DNA from: Bimuria novae-zelandiae CBS 107.79
Taxonomy: Eukaryota > Ascomycota > Dothideomycetes > Pleosporales > Didymosphaeriaceae
Assembly: GCA_010015655.1 (NCBI GenBank)
Contig: ML976656.1
Coordinates: 1,173,385 to 1,237,384 of the forward strand
DNA: 64,000 nucleotides
Reading direction: 5' to 3'
The notes under the pieces were generated by a model. It ran no database searches. It worked only from the letters and a program-made list of their open reading frames with translations, and was not told where the DNA came from. How positions within the stretch are numbered: the first letter of the stretch is position 1; the number at the start of each line of letters is the position of its first letter. Below, piece by piece: positions 45,710 to 57,326 of this stretch. Both the position numbers and the translations under genes were made by a program.

Positions 45710-46299
45710 TATAAATATATTATAAAATCTAGCTACTATTAGCGCTATAGCTTTAGCTATCTTTACTTTTTTAATATAAGTATTTTACAGCTCTATTTTA
45801 CAATTTTACTTATTTAAAGTAGTCGTACTACTTATAAGCTTATTATAGCTTACTTTTTTTTTTTAGAATTAGAACTTGGAGGGATATATCTTTCTAAGTT
45901 TTATTCAATTTTTATACTAATTACTTATAGGGGTGTAAGGTAAAGAAGGCGCGTACTACTGTAAGGGTAATACTTAATTAATATAACAGCGTTAATGAGG
46001 ACGAAAAGCTTACTATTATTATTAAAGTACTAATTACTAACAGGCGCGCTTATACTATAAAGCTAATAAAATAGCTTATAAAACCTATAATTAACTAAAT
46101 AGTGAAAAGTCTTGTTTAGTGCTCTAGCGCTTAATACTTTTAATTTTTCATATTTTATAATCTGCTATTTTATACTTTTTAAGTTTAGTTACCTTTTAAA
46201 ATATTTATATATTTACTCTACAAGCGCTTTTATTAACCTATTTATAGGTATATCGCTTATTTTAAGGGACTTTACTTTAGAAGAGCTTTTAATATATTT

Positions 46300-47891
46300 C
46301 TAGCCTAGCTAAAGGTTCTTAATATTAACGTAGCGCAGGCTAGTAATAATTCTCTTATTTTTACTTACTACTAGTCTAATTATTTATATATTTATTATTA
46401 TAGTAGATTTTCTAGGCGTCGCTTAAAACGAGTCTAATCTTTGTAAATAACGTTTATAAAGCTATTACTTCTTTTCCTACGCGCTTAAGAGTAATTAACT
46501 TAGCTTCTATTATTAAAGTAGTAATAGTAAGTTAGTAGACTGCTTTCTATGCAATCGCACCCTTAAAAAGTATTGTTACGTAGCTATAGGATAATTACCG
46601 CATATCTAGGTTATTAGCAAAAGATATATTCTTATCAAGAAGTAGCTTAGAGGTTAAGGAGCTTTTGTAGAGTATAGCTTCTTAGTAAGAATTATATAGA
46701 AAGATAATAAGACGCTTAATAGCGCTTAAATAATCTTTACTTAAGTTAGTTAGGAAGAATAAGAGCTTTAAGGCTATAAAAGCAATATTTAGGCGTAATA
46801 TAACCGCAGTGTAGAGTACTAAGCTAATATACTTTTAGTAGGCCTTAATTTCCTGCTTAGATGCTCTACCTAAATTTTTTATAAGCTTTATAAATAGTAG
46901 AGGCGTCTTTAGAAAGTGTGTAGTTTTAGCTAGGTTAAACTTTTTTATAATCTTCTTAATATATATATTATATGTAAAAGTAATTGTCCTAGCTTCCTCA
47001 TCCCTAATTACGTAAACCTCTAAAAATTATCCTATAGGACCGCGTTTCTTTAGGTTATACTTGCTTTTAATATGCTTAATAATTGTAAAATTATTCCTTT
47101 TAGCATCCCTATAGCATAGGGGAAAGATATTATCTATATAGAATAGTATAAAGATTCTACGCTCTTTATTAATAAATAAATAAATCTTTTTTTTTACAAA
47201 GTATAGAGCCCAATATTAAGTAAAATACTCGAGAATTCCTAATACTAAAGTAGTAATAAATCTTATATGCTATCCTAGGCTTTTTAAACCTATTTAATAG
47301 TTTATAGAGCACTAAGTTACTCTTATTAATAAGGGTATTAAAAACACTTCTAATACGTTAAACTATAAGGTCTTTAGATTAAACTAAGCTACTATTATAA
47401 TAGTAGTTCTAAAAGACCTAGTAGTAAGAATGACAGCGTAGATAGAGCAGGTTAAGTTAATTTACTATAGGTCTTTTTTTATAATAATATAAGCTTTACA
47501 CTTAGCGTAGAAACTATCTTTATTATACTTATAAGTAAAGTCCTACTTTAGTAGGAGTAGGCACTCGTTTTATAAATCCTATAGAATTTTTATTTTATTT
47601 TTATTTTTAATAGCGTAGCGATCTCAGCTTCCTTAAAGAGCTACCTATACTTATTAAAAAAAAGCTATTTATGTATTATTAGTAAAAAGTAAGAGCTCGC
47701 CTCTATAAAAATAAGCCTTTAAAATTAATACTAGTGCCTTATTTAACAGTGTAGCTTTAAGTATTATGTTTAGAGTAATAAGTTCCCTATAAGCTTCTTG
47801 GTCTTTTACAATACTAGAAAGAAAGGAATATAGGAAATTAAGCTATTTCTTATTATTTAAGAACTTAATTCTAGACTTTTTAATTATTATA
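46300..47891 (-). pseudogene. Copia-Z reverse transcriptase and RNase H, broken
   Basis: Minus strand, from right to left: …LIRVT…CSINY…GLKSLG… near 47330-47230, then RRIFILFYIDNI near 47165-47125 (YVDD counterpart). Next come …KRGPIG-x-FLEVYVIRDEE near 47045-46985 and …YIKKIIKKFNLAKT near 46965-46915. Beyond are …TAVILRLNIAFIA… near 46820-46780, where TRPDIAFA is usual, and the RNase H-like block …NNLDMR-x-LSYSYVTILFKGAIA near 46625-46545. Many stretches are open, with stops at Trp/Gln sites. Confidence 0.85.
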
Positions 47892-49738
47892 ACGTGGTTC
47901 ACCACCGAGCGGGCCAACCCCACCAAGCGGGCCACTTTTTAAAAGTTAGTCTATTGCGAAGCGCCTCCTACAACACCACTATAATTTACTATAATTTGTA
48001 GAATATAGAAATACTATTCAGACTTATTACTATTAGATGCATCTACAATTTCTACTGCGCAGGTGCGAGCGTTGTGGCTAGCTTCGCCGCAACGTCCGCA
48101 GCGCCTCTGCCCACGCACCCTCTTTGCAGACTCTTCACCCTCCTTTTACCCACTACTATCCTTTTTAGCTATTAAATTAACTACCTGTCCTACTATAAGT
48201 GTCTTAGCTGCCTAAATATACTTCCTCTTTTAACTTTTTACCTCTATTACTATCTTTACTGCCTTACGAAGCCCTGCTATTTTTTATTATATTAATACTA
48301 TTTCGTGCCCTATTAATATAACACCTTTATTAAGCTGCTTAACAGCTCTAAGAAGTAGAGAAACTAGTGAATCTTTATACTTCTATACACGCTCACGAAC
48401 TAGCGTTAACTAAGCCTCTATCTTATAGAGGTTACTTAGTATTTTTAATTCCTATAGGGTGTCCTCTACGTTAGGTAGAGTTAGCGTACGAAGAACCACA
48501 TTAAGTCTTAATAACACTACCTCTAGGTTATATAGGACTAATTTAGCGCCTCTAAAGCCTGCGCAGATATTCGCCTTTATTATTACTTTCTTAAAAGCTA
48601 TTTTAAAGGCTAGTAAAAAGGCTTCCTTCTTAATCTACTTAGTGCCGTACTATGCTAAGCTACTAATCTTATTGCTATACGCCTGCTTTAAAGGCAAAAA
48701 ACAACCTACATTAAGTGGCTATAAGAAGTGTAATAAGTGTAGAGGCATATAGAGAATAATAATCTTCTATTCCTTATAGTATTTATAGAATTCGTGTGAG
48801 TAGTAGCTCTCGTAATTATTTATAATTAGTAACTAGTGTGCACCTAAACTACGCGCCTTAGTATAGGTATTAAAGTGCCTTAGCTAGGCAAGGCTAAACT
48901 TATTTAATGTCTAGCTATTAAGACTAACTTTAATAACCTAGTCTTAGGGTAGATTATAAAACTAGGACGTAATTAGAACCTTACTAAGGAAGATAAGAAA
49001 GGGTAGTAGAGCCTAGCCTTTAGCGCTAACACCCTAAATATTAGTAACCTACCTATAATTACTAGGTTAAATCTTTTTTAGGTTGCTTCGCTTCTTAGAG
49101 CCTGTAAAGACTATCTAACCCTATATTACCCCTATTATAAAGCCTGTCTCGTTGAAGTTGTACGTGTCGTTATTAGCGATACCGTACTTAGCCTTAGTAT
49201 TAGTAACTAGCTCGAACTAGGGCGTTATAATACGTAGATCTTCGTTTAGAGCTTACTAATAATTATATAAATAGCTCCTTTAAAGCTTAATTTCTAGCGT
49301 ACGCGTCTTAAGCCTGTCTATTTAGTGCTTACTAATAGGCTATCTATCGCGCTTAGCAAGTAAATTATTATCTATATCTTAGACTATATCCCTTATTACA
49401 CCTATTTCTCGCTAGTTAAGCTTAAGTATATATTAGACTAGAGCCTCCTCCTCTAGCTTAGTTAGCTTCTTTAAGTTAGGCTCGCGATTGCGTTAAGAGA
49501 GGGCTCCTTAGCATTATTATTATACTATTATTTAAGGCACGCTAAAGGCTATAATAACGCGTCTTTTACTCTTATTATAATCTTTAATTATAGCTTAGAT
49601 AGAAAGCTATAGTGCGCTTTTAGTATAAGGTTATTGCGCGTTATATTGTGATAGCATTATAGTATAAGCTGGAGGTGGGCTGCATTTAGCAAAGTTGGCC
49701 CGCTCGGTGGGGTTGGCCCGCTCGGTGGTGAACCACGT
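47892..49738 (-). mobile_element. Pogo/Fot1-type element, family B copy 2
   Basis: Same 1847-bp length and ends (ACGTGGTTCACCACC…) as 21188-23034, in opposite orientation; TA is at 47890-47891 and 49739-49740. Inserted in the reverse transcriptase of Copia-Z. Confidence 0.92.
48020..49600 (-). pseudogene. Pogo transposase (family B copy 2), broken
   Basis: The minus strand carries …DTYNFNETGFIIGVI near 49175-49130, and the zinc-knuckle tail (complement of 48060-48150) is again unmutated. It reads …RVRGQRRCGRCGEA… but with Gly-His changed toward Ser-His and a Cys retained near the end. The pairwise relation to copy 1 is close, with transitions on both sides. Confidence 0.75.
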
Positions 49739-49740
49739 TA

Positions 49741-52103
49741 GATATTTTATTAATTTCCCTATCACCCCTTCCCGTTCCAAGATTATCAGGATCTTAGTAA
49801 CGCTATTAGTAAAAAATATAAAATATAAAATCTTATACTTAACACTTACACTACTTTTAAGTAGGTAGCAATAGTTCTGCTTCTTGCGATAGTTTAGAGT
49901 CTATTATACTAACTAAAAAGGTATTTATAAAGCTTGTTTACTTAAGTTAGCTTAATTACCTATTTCTAGTAGGCCTGCTATACTATTAGAGTACACTTTT
50001 TATAGGCTACTAGTCTAATTATTTTTTACTAAATTTAATAGTATAGATAGTATTTTTAGCGTAATAAAATCTAAGAAATTAGATTACTAATTATAAATTC
50101 TTAACTACTTACTAGCCTAGCTAGTAGCTCGCATACTTTCTATCTAGTTAGTTAAGCTTTACCTTAGTAAGCTATTCTAACTCTAGCTCTTTTAACTAGT
50201 TTTACTTTTAAGCTCACGCTTAGTAGGCGTTTTTAAGTCTTTATTACTTAATTACTTACTAAGTTATGGCTTAAGATACTTAAGGATATTATTAATCTTA
50301 CTATTATAGAGAATATTAACGAGCACTATTACTTCTACTGCACTAATTAAAAAATTTTTATTATTTAAATTATAAAACTATAATTTATTTCATATTATGT
50401 TACGCATTAAAATAACCTAGTTAAGCACTAGCACCTATATTCTAAAGGTATCAGAGGTTTTATAGCTTAGTAAGTAGCTAATATATTTTTTTTGCATTAT
50501 TTTAAAGTGGCGCTCATAACGACTAGCTACGTAATTTGTATTTAAAAGATATACGTAATAGCTGTAAGTAAAAAATACTACTTTAATTTAGATTTAGATT
50601 TACAAATACACTTCTTACATTTTCCAGTTAATACTATATAAAGTGCTAATTAAACGAAATATTTAATATTATATTAGGTAAGCCGGAGCGCCGTAAAGAA
50701 AGTTAAGTTATATTAATAAAATACGTAGCTACTTTGATTACCTTAGGCAGGAGTTTTTCTTTAAGAAAATGCGTACTAAATACTATGTTTAGTACTTCTA
50801 TAATTAACTTTAGATCTACGCGCTCCGCACTACTATTAGGCTTATAAATAAATAAGGAGTTATATTAATACTAATACTAAGCTTCTTAGTTCACTATTTC
50901 ATGGGCTTTTTACCTTTTGGTAGGCGCGTCGTAGTGTTACTCTTTTAGTAAATTATTACTACTTTAAGCTTATAGCGCGTCTATAAGCACGCTATAAAGA
51001 TCTTTTAAATTTTTTACAGTAGATTTATAATATACAGAGTAGGTGTAGAGCTTCCTACTATATTTATCTTTGAAAACTATTACCTAACGCTCGTTAAGCC
51101 TTCTATTAGTATAATTAAATAGGTCTTAGGACACGTAAAGTTATAGTTTTAAAAAGTATTTTATAGCCTCTTGGAGACAACCTACATAGCTTACGTAAGG
51201 GAGAAATATTTATAGTAAATTTCTTAAATTTCTTAAATTTATACGTTTCTTGCTCTTTTTATAAGCGCTTTTAAAAAGTCTTAACTTAAGTAACTAGAGC
51301 GCCTGTGTTAGACTTTAAAAGAGTCTACCATAGGGTACGTTATATAAAAGTTATAGATTTTATAAGGAGTAGTTAGCACGCTTATAATAGTTATAGGGTA
51401 ATAATTAAAAAGTTATATTTAATAAAGGTACGGTTATACTTATAATAAAGCGTAGCTAGCATAATACTGTACTTAAACGTTCTAATATAAAGAGTATTAT
51501 TTAAACTAAAATACTAAACGTCTGACTTACAAAGGCAAACTTTAGAAATGATATTTACGTTATAGTTTATTATAATAGTAACGTTTAATAAATTTAGATT
51601 AGTATAAGCACTATCTTAATTATTAAAAATATTTTAAATACTTTAGTACCTCTTCTAAGCATAGGAGAAGAGGTAGTACTAGCCTTAATAGTCTTGTCTA
51701 TTTAATATTTCTTAAATATCATAAGAACAAGCATAATGATATTATTTATTAAGTATGAAGCGCCTTTATTATTAAATATAGTGGTTTTAAAGAGAGGGTA
51801 AGCGTTAAAATTTGTAATAAAATATATACATTAAAAGCCTTCTCAAAGCTTATAATTATTAGGTTAATTACTATAGCTAAGATATTACTCAAAAAGTTAA
51901 TATAGGTGGGGCTTTCTTTAGTAACTATTATACTACCCTTTACCTACTTTTTAGTAAGTAACTTACGCAACTTAGTATACTTTAGCTACACAAAGCGCGC
52001 TAGAAATATTTTTTTTAGCTTTTATAAAAAGGGTGATAAGCTATTTAAAATATAAACTAGTAATAGTAGTTTGTAAGCACTTATATAAGTCTAAATACTA
52101 GTA
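49741..52103 (-). pseudogene. Copia-Z middle part (presumed integrase), heavily decayed
   Basis: Position between the gag side and the reverse transcriptase places the integrase here on the minus strand. I could not read a convincing HHCC or DDE block, so the assignment is by position only. Confidence 0.35.
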
Positions 52104-53941
52104 ACGTACTCCACCAGCAAACCCGACAAATCACCGAACCTGATAAAAATGCCAAGACCCCACCTATCCTCTAAACTATAATGTCTCCACCAAACAACGC
52201 ATTATTACTAGCACACGAAGGCTAAATATAGCTTGCTATTTTGGCTTATAATACTAGCTAATTTTAAAGATATTAAGCTATTACACGCGCGTATAATGTT
52301 AAGCACTATACTTTATTTAAACGCGTATATAAAGTACCTTTTTAAGCTAAAATACGCGTAAACTATTATAAACTTACTCTAACTAAAGATTATATAATTA
52401 TTTAGACTATTTTTAATTTTAACGCGCGAGGATTTGCACCCTAGCTTTATAAAGTAGCAGGTATAGTATATAAACTACTAGCGGCACGTGGTGGTACGCT
52501 AGTAAGTAAAAACTAGCTAAAAAGATTTATAACACGTTCTATTAAGCTTAAAATAGCTTTTAGTTAAGAAAAGGATTACTAGAAAATCTAGAGTTAATTA
52601 TTGCGTAGTTTAAGCTTTTCCGCGATATAATTATTAAGTATAGCATTAATAATAATAATATCTATAATTTTGACAAGACTGGCTTCTAGATAGGCTTGAT
52701 CGGGTCTATGAAAGTCGTCACAGGTTCAGAGAGACGTTCTCGACCGGCTCTAGTTCAGCCAGGCGATCGTGAGTGGGTCACGGTGATCCAGAGCATTTGC
52801 GCCGCGGGACATGCGACCCCGCCCTTCATCATCTACAAAGGGCGCGTCCACATCTTAGCATGGTACGAGGAAACAGCCGTCCCACGCGACTGGAAAATCT
52901 CGGTCTCTAAGAATAGATAGATAAATAACGAGCTTAAAGTTGCGTAGATAAAGCATTTTAACGCGTACATAAGCACGCGCTAGGTAAAGTTATAAAAGCT
53001 ACTTATTTTAAATAACTATAAAAGCTATTAGTCTTAAGTCCTTAAAAATTATTACCTAAAACGTATAATTTTTACGCTTTATATACTTACGCACGTATTA
53101 TAAATTTTTTTAATTACATAATGTAGTCTATTTTACGCCTTTAAAGCTAAAATATTTATAGTATATTTAAGCCTTAGCGCGCTAGCGCGTTTACTCTATT
53201 AATAAAAAAGGCTTCTTACTCACCTTTCGCGACGTCTTTTTTAAAGTATTTACTTTAGAAAACTATAGGAAAGTATTTAAGGTATTTAGTATTATTCCTC
53301 TTAACCCTATAGTAGTATTAGATTGCCTAAAAATATAATTATAGATCTTATTACTGGTTACTTTCCTAGAGTTATCTTAGTAGTCTAAGACTTTAAGTAA
53401 TATAGGTAAACTTAGCTCTTAGTTAAAGCTAGTAATAGAATATATTTAAAGATCTTTTATATTTATTATTCTAAGGCTTATATAGCTTACTAAGGGTGCT
53501 GAAAACTTTATATACTAGAGCGTATTTATAATAAACTAACTTATAAAGCTGCGCGAGTAAATTAAAATATTAACTTAATAAAAAATATAAAAAAAAAAGT
53601 GCGTGTAGTAAGGTAGCACTATAAAGTATAGTAAGGTAGTAAACTAGGTTACTATAAGTCTATTAGATAAGGCAAGTTTATTAAAGAAGGCGCAAGGTAT
53701 TAGTGCCTTTATAAAAGTACTATTGACTTAACGTTGCTATAGCATATGTAAAGAGACAAGGCATAATACGCGGACTTATTAAAATAATTAAGTAGTTTTT
53801 TTTTTTTACTAAGATATAAATAAAGATTACTTATTTTCTAGCCTTTCTAATCTCCTTAGCAATGATGGCGATTAGTAAGTTAGGTGTGCTAAGACTTTTT
53901 GTCAGGTTCGGTGATTTGTCGGGTTCGCTGGTGGAGTACAT
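52104..53941 (+). mobile_element. Pogo/Fot1-type element, family D
   Basis: Ends ACGTACTCCACCAGC at 52104 and (complement) ATGTACTCCACCAGCGAAC ending at 53941; TA is at 52102-52103 and 53942-53943. Paired boxes CAGCAAACCCGACA and CACCGAACCTGA(C/T)A lie in each end. Length 1838 bp. Confidence 0.87.
52400..53500 (+). pseudogene. Pogo transposase (family D) with a RIP-free island
   Basis: NIYNFDKTGF near 52660-52690 is the first catalytic block. It is followed at 52693-52917 by an unmutated GC-rich run of about 74 codons, MIGSMKVVTGSERR…REWVTVIQSI…WKISVSKNR, which matches the corresponding stretch of the intact transposase (…TIQPGNREWVTIVHGI…AIAVSENG) in order and content. Both sides are then AT-rich with frequent stops. 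Confidence 0.8.
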
Positions 53942-53943
53942 TA

Positions 53944-55196
53944 GTAAAATTCTTTATTATATAGGTAGCCTTTTACTTAACTTTTATATGATAATTGCGG
54001 CGCTTATTTAGCTTTATTATTTAGTTATAAGGAGCTCTAGCTACCTAGTATTATAAAAATTACTAATGTAGATAATAGCCTCGCAGCGTGTAAATTTAGA
54101 TAAAAAGAAGAAGTTCTTCTTATTTATATTAATATAAGCTCTAGGTCTTCTAAAACAAAGCGCCTCTTTATATCTAACTACTAAGTATAAGCCTTCTTTA
54201 GTGCTATCTTTTACGTAATAGTAGTTAAAAAGTCTATTACGGCAATTTATTTTCTAATTTCTAGGATCTTGTACTGCTCTACGAGAATATAAAAGTATTT
54301 TACTAAAGTTTATTCTATTTTACTAAGCCTTTTTAAGTAGTGTATAATAATTAGAGTAGGTTTAGTTAAGCGTAGTAAGGCTAGATAATGTAAGCTCCCC
54401 CTTTAAGAATTTAATAATTATTTATAAGGAAGAATTCTGTTAATTATTAATACTTATTATAGTAGGTGTTCAGAACGAAGGATTTATAGTCTTCATTACT
54501 TAATTAAAAATACTCTAAACGCGCTAAGCTTTAGTAGTGTACTTAGATAAGTGCGCTTTAAAACTTATAACTTTATATTAGTATTAGTAAAGAGTTTTAA
54601 AACGTTACTTTTTACGCTTTTTTTATTCGCTGTATAGTTTTTTTAGGGCTCTTTTTAGTAGCCTAAGTAGTATTAAATTATAAACTAGGCACAGCGCTAT
54701 AGCCTATTATCTTAGTATAATTAGTAAGAGTGTTTATAAGCTTATTAAGCTCTTTTTCCCTGTCCTCTTTCTCTAAGGGTAGTAGGTATTATAAGAGTAT
54801 TAGTACTATAATTATAAGATCCTTAGTAATTATAGCGGCTAGGTTTACGTAGTTTAAATACTTTACTAAATTAATAAGAACCTTAATTAGGTAAATTATA
54901 CTAGCTAGCTTTTATAATTAGTTAAGCGCAAGACGCCTGCTTGGAAAGCAGCATTAGCTATTTTAAATCTTTGCCTACTTACTTACTCTAATAGTAATAG
55001 AGCTAATTATGTAAAGAAAAGAAGAAAAGGTAGAGTTTCTATAAAAGCTCTTATATAATTTTCAAGAGCTATAAAGGTGGATAATAAAGCTATATAAAAA
55101 GATTTAAACATAGATTAAAAAAATCTAAATAATATATCTAGTAATAAATAGCGCAAGAAGAAATAGCCTGCTTTCTGAAAATGCCAGGCTTATAAC
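53944..55196 (-). pseudogene. Copia-Z gag region, broken
   Basis: The minus strand around 54760-54600 reads LNKLINTLTNYTKIIGYSA… then …TKKSPKKTIQRIKKA…, a lysine-rich gag-like segment downstream of the 5' LTR. The zinc knuckle was not identified. Confidence 0.45.
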
Positions 55197-55400
55197 TATG
55201 GAGGAGAAATAGAGCTAGATAGTATATTATTTAGAAATTAAAGCATAGTTCTAATATTTAAATAATATATGAAAAGGTAGCTGTAAGAGCTGTGTTTTAT
55301 ACTAATTATTTAGCCTAATATTATACCGCTTACATAACTCACTAAGTTAAGTTCCATGATCCCATGAATCGAGTTCATCTAACGACGGATTCTTGCGATA
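55197..55400 (-). repeat. Copia-Z 5' LTR
   Basis: 204 bp; ends TATGGAGG…TTGCGATA are the RIP forms of TGTGGAGG…TTGCGACA. Followed by the AATAA duplication. Confidence 0.88.
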
Positions 55401-55405
55401 AATAA

Positions 55406-55648
55406 TTTATGTAAATATACTCAGCATACTTTAAATTAGCAACTAGCATAACGTAATAAACGTAATTCCTAAGATAATGATGAGCATAAGGATTTTCTGT
55501 AATAGTATTAGCACTAAGGATTTTCTAAGAGAGTCTATATGCATAATACGAACTAATAAATAAGTAGTAGGTAAAATTAATAGCTTACATAAGTAATAGA
55601 TATTAAGACACGAAATTTAAAAATAAATCTAAGAAAGAGGGGAGGTAA
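55406..55648 (+). other. Gypsy-3 3' untranslated part with polypurine tract
   Basis: Resumes Gypsy-3 after Copia-Z. AAGAAAGAGGGGAGGTAA at 55631-55648 abuts the LTR start and has the place and form of a polypurine tract. Confidence 0.55.
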
Positions 55649-56088
55649 TATTAGGATCTAGGATCTAATATAGGGATATTAAACTATTTTATATCTAGTC
55701 TTAGCGCGTACACGTGAGGACACCCTTATCCTTGCTGACTACGGTGTCGGCGGCTAACGAGAGTCAGGTAACCACTCTCTAGCGAGCGCTCTAGGAAGAG
55801 TGCTCTAGGGAGAGCGCTTGGGAAAGAGCGCTCGCCAGCGAGTAGCCTTAGGCTAGTATATAGGAACGTCAAGTATAACCCTTTATACTCGTGTTTAACC
55901 TATTTATTAACCTATTATTTAGATTTAACTTAGGATTTTATTAACTTAATTATAGTTTTATATTATTTTTAATACTAACGACTTATTAATACGCGCGAGT
56001 AATTAATACCCTTTACCTACTTTAATATTGCTCTCACTTAAGAACTAATCCTAGACCTTAAGGACTAGCTACCCCGAAGGGCTTAATA
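55649..56088 (+). repeat. Gypsy-3 3' LTR (family X), 440 bp
   Basis: Starts TATTAGGATCTAGGATC and ends GGGCTTAATA, RIP forms of TGTTAGG…TTAACA. It aligns over 440 bp with the split copy 6906-17917 and more distantly with 5014-5414. GAGCGCT-type repeats occur at 55780-55835. Confidence 0.75.
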
Positions 56089-57010
56089 ATTAAATCCTTG
56101 GCTTAGCGCCTATACGCCTTCCTTAACGACGAGAAACACCCTATATCTAGTGGCTATAGGAGGTGCGACAAATACAGAGATAAATAGAGAGTAATACTCT
56201 AATTATTCTTATAGTATTATTAGAATTTAAGACAGTTATATCTTTCGTAGCTATTAATGCTAAGTAGCTAATAGCTACTAATAATACGCCTTTTATATAC
56301 GTGTTAAAGTGCTTTAGCTACTATAAATTAAGCTTATTTATTATTTAGCTATTTTTAGAGATTTTAAAAATCTAGTCACGAGGTAGATCCTTCTTCTAGT
56401 ACTAATTCGAGAGGTAGTACTTACCCTAGAAAATAGTAAAGGGCAGAATTACCTATTTTATTACGTTAATACCTTAAATAACTCCTAATTACCCTACTAA
56501 ATACCCTTTAGCTATTTTTAAAATATTTAGAGCCTATAATACCTACTTTAGTTAATATTATGCCTATTATAAAGCTAGTCTTATTAAAGTTATAAGTATC
56601 CTAATCAAGGATACTATGCTTAGCTTTAGTATTTTTCCACAAGCTAGAACTAGCCTTATATAACCTTAGTATCCCTTACAGAGGGCTCTCTTATAATTAT
56701 ACTTTTAATTAAACTTAACCTTAAGCTCTCTAGCTAGCGCTTTATAAAGTTTATAGCCTAGTTTTAATTAATAGGCTTATAGCGCTACTTAGCTAATAAA
56801 AAATTACTTATATTTTTAATAGTAGTAAACTGGTAGGAAATCCTCCCGTATTTAGGTTAAGTATATACTAAATAATTATCTACTCTTCTATTTGAAAGAG
56901 ATTTATGAAGTTAGGGGTATAGTTACGTTAAAAGGTGATTCTAGCACGCTATCTACTTAGTAAGTTTAAAGTAATATTATAAATAGCTATAGCGCGTTAC
57001 TAACTTACTA
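56089..57010 (-). pseudogene. Pogo transposase (family K), truncated and broken
   Basis: The minus strand shows the counterpart of DTYNFDETGF near 56600-56565 (…TYNFNKTSFIIG-like). At its very end, near 56165-56110, it reads SHLL, stop, PLDIGCFSSLRKAY, the last catalytic block, after which the sequence ends at the LTR junction. The C-terminal third is absent. Confidence 0.7.
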
Positions 57011-57037
57011 TTACGTCGTATTTAATTAGGCTGGTAA

Positions 57038-57148
57038 TGGGTCAGGGTTGGGTTAGGGTTGGGTTATATTACATAAGAACCCAATCCTAACCTAACCCTA
57101 ACCTAACCCTAACCTAACCCTAACCCGAGCTTAGTAACCCTTAACCTA
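57038..57148. repeat. Inverted telomere-like repeats
   Basis: The left arm 57039-57066 reads GGGTTGGGTTAGGGTTGGG; after about ten bases the right arm 57077-57127 is CCCTAACCTAA alternating through roughly four periods of 11 bp. The two arms are complementary and facing. The block lies between the 5' end of the family K transposase and its right inverted end. Confidence 0.8.
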
Positions 57149-57326
57149 TTTACTAGCCTATATTTACTAGCCTAAAGTGTAAGCTGTATATAAACGTTTT
57201 TTAATTATAGTAGCTAATTAGATAGTTAAGACATCACGTTATACTATTATTAATAGTATATTTTAGTAGGGTCTTAGTAGAGTAATGCACTTGCTTGTGT
57301 GATGAACTCACTTGTAAAGTACGTTA

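Larger units (their letters stand above)
42901..55400 (-). mobile_element. Copia-Z: copia-type retrotransposon with complete ends and three nested pogo elements
   Basis: Direct 204-bp LTRs at 42901-43104 and 55197-55400, flanked by a perfect AATAA duplication (42896-42900, 55401-55405). Coding remains are on the minus strand, so the right LTR is the 5' one. Nested elements 43858-45709, 47892-49738 and 52104-53941 account for about 5.5 kb, leaving near 7 kb. It is inserted in the 3' part of Gypsy-3. Confidence 0.9.
56089..57324 (-). mobile_element. Truncated pogo/Fot1-type element, family K
   Basis: The right end (complement) is ACGTACTTTACAAGTGAG, with TA at 57325-57326. Two similar boxes, ACAAGTGAGTTCATCAC and ACAAGCAAGTGCATTAC, lie in tandem. 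The left end is missing: the transposase stops against the family X LTR at 56088. Confidence 0.7.

Noticed and set aside
46112..46303. 63-codon plus-strand frame rich in Phe/Leu/Ile
   Set aside because: Low-complexity AT-rich translation next to the copia RNase H; nothing supports a membrane protein.
48459..48752. 97-codon open frame on the plus strand
   Set aside because: It lies opposite the decayed minus-strand transposase of family B and has no counterpart as a protein in copy 1.
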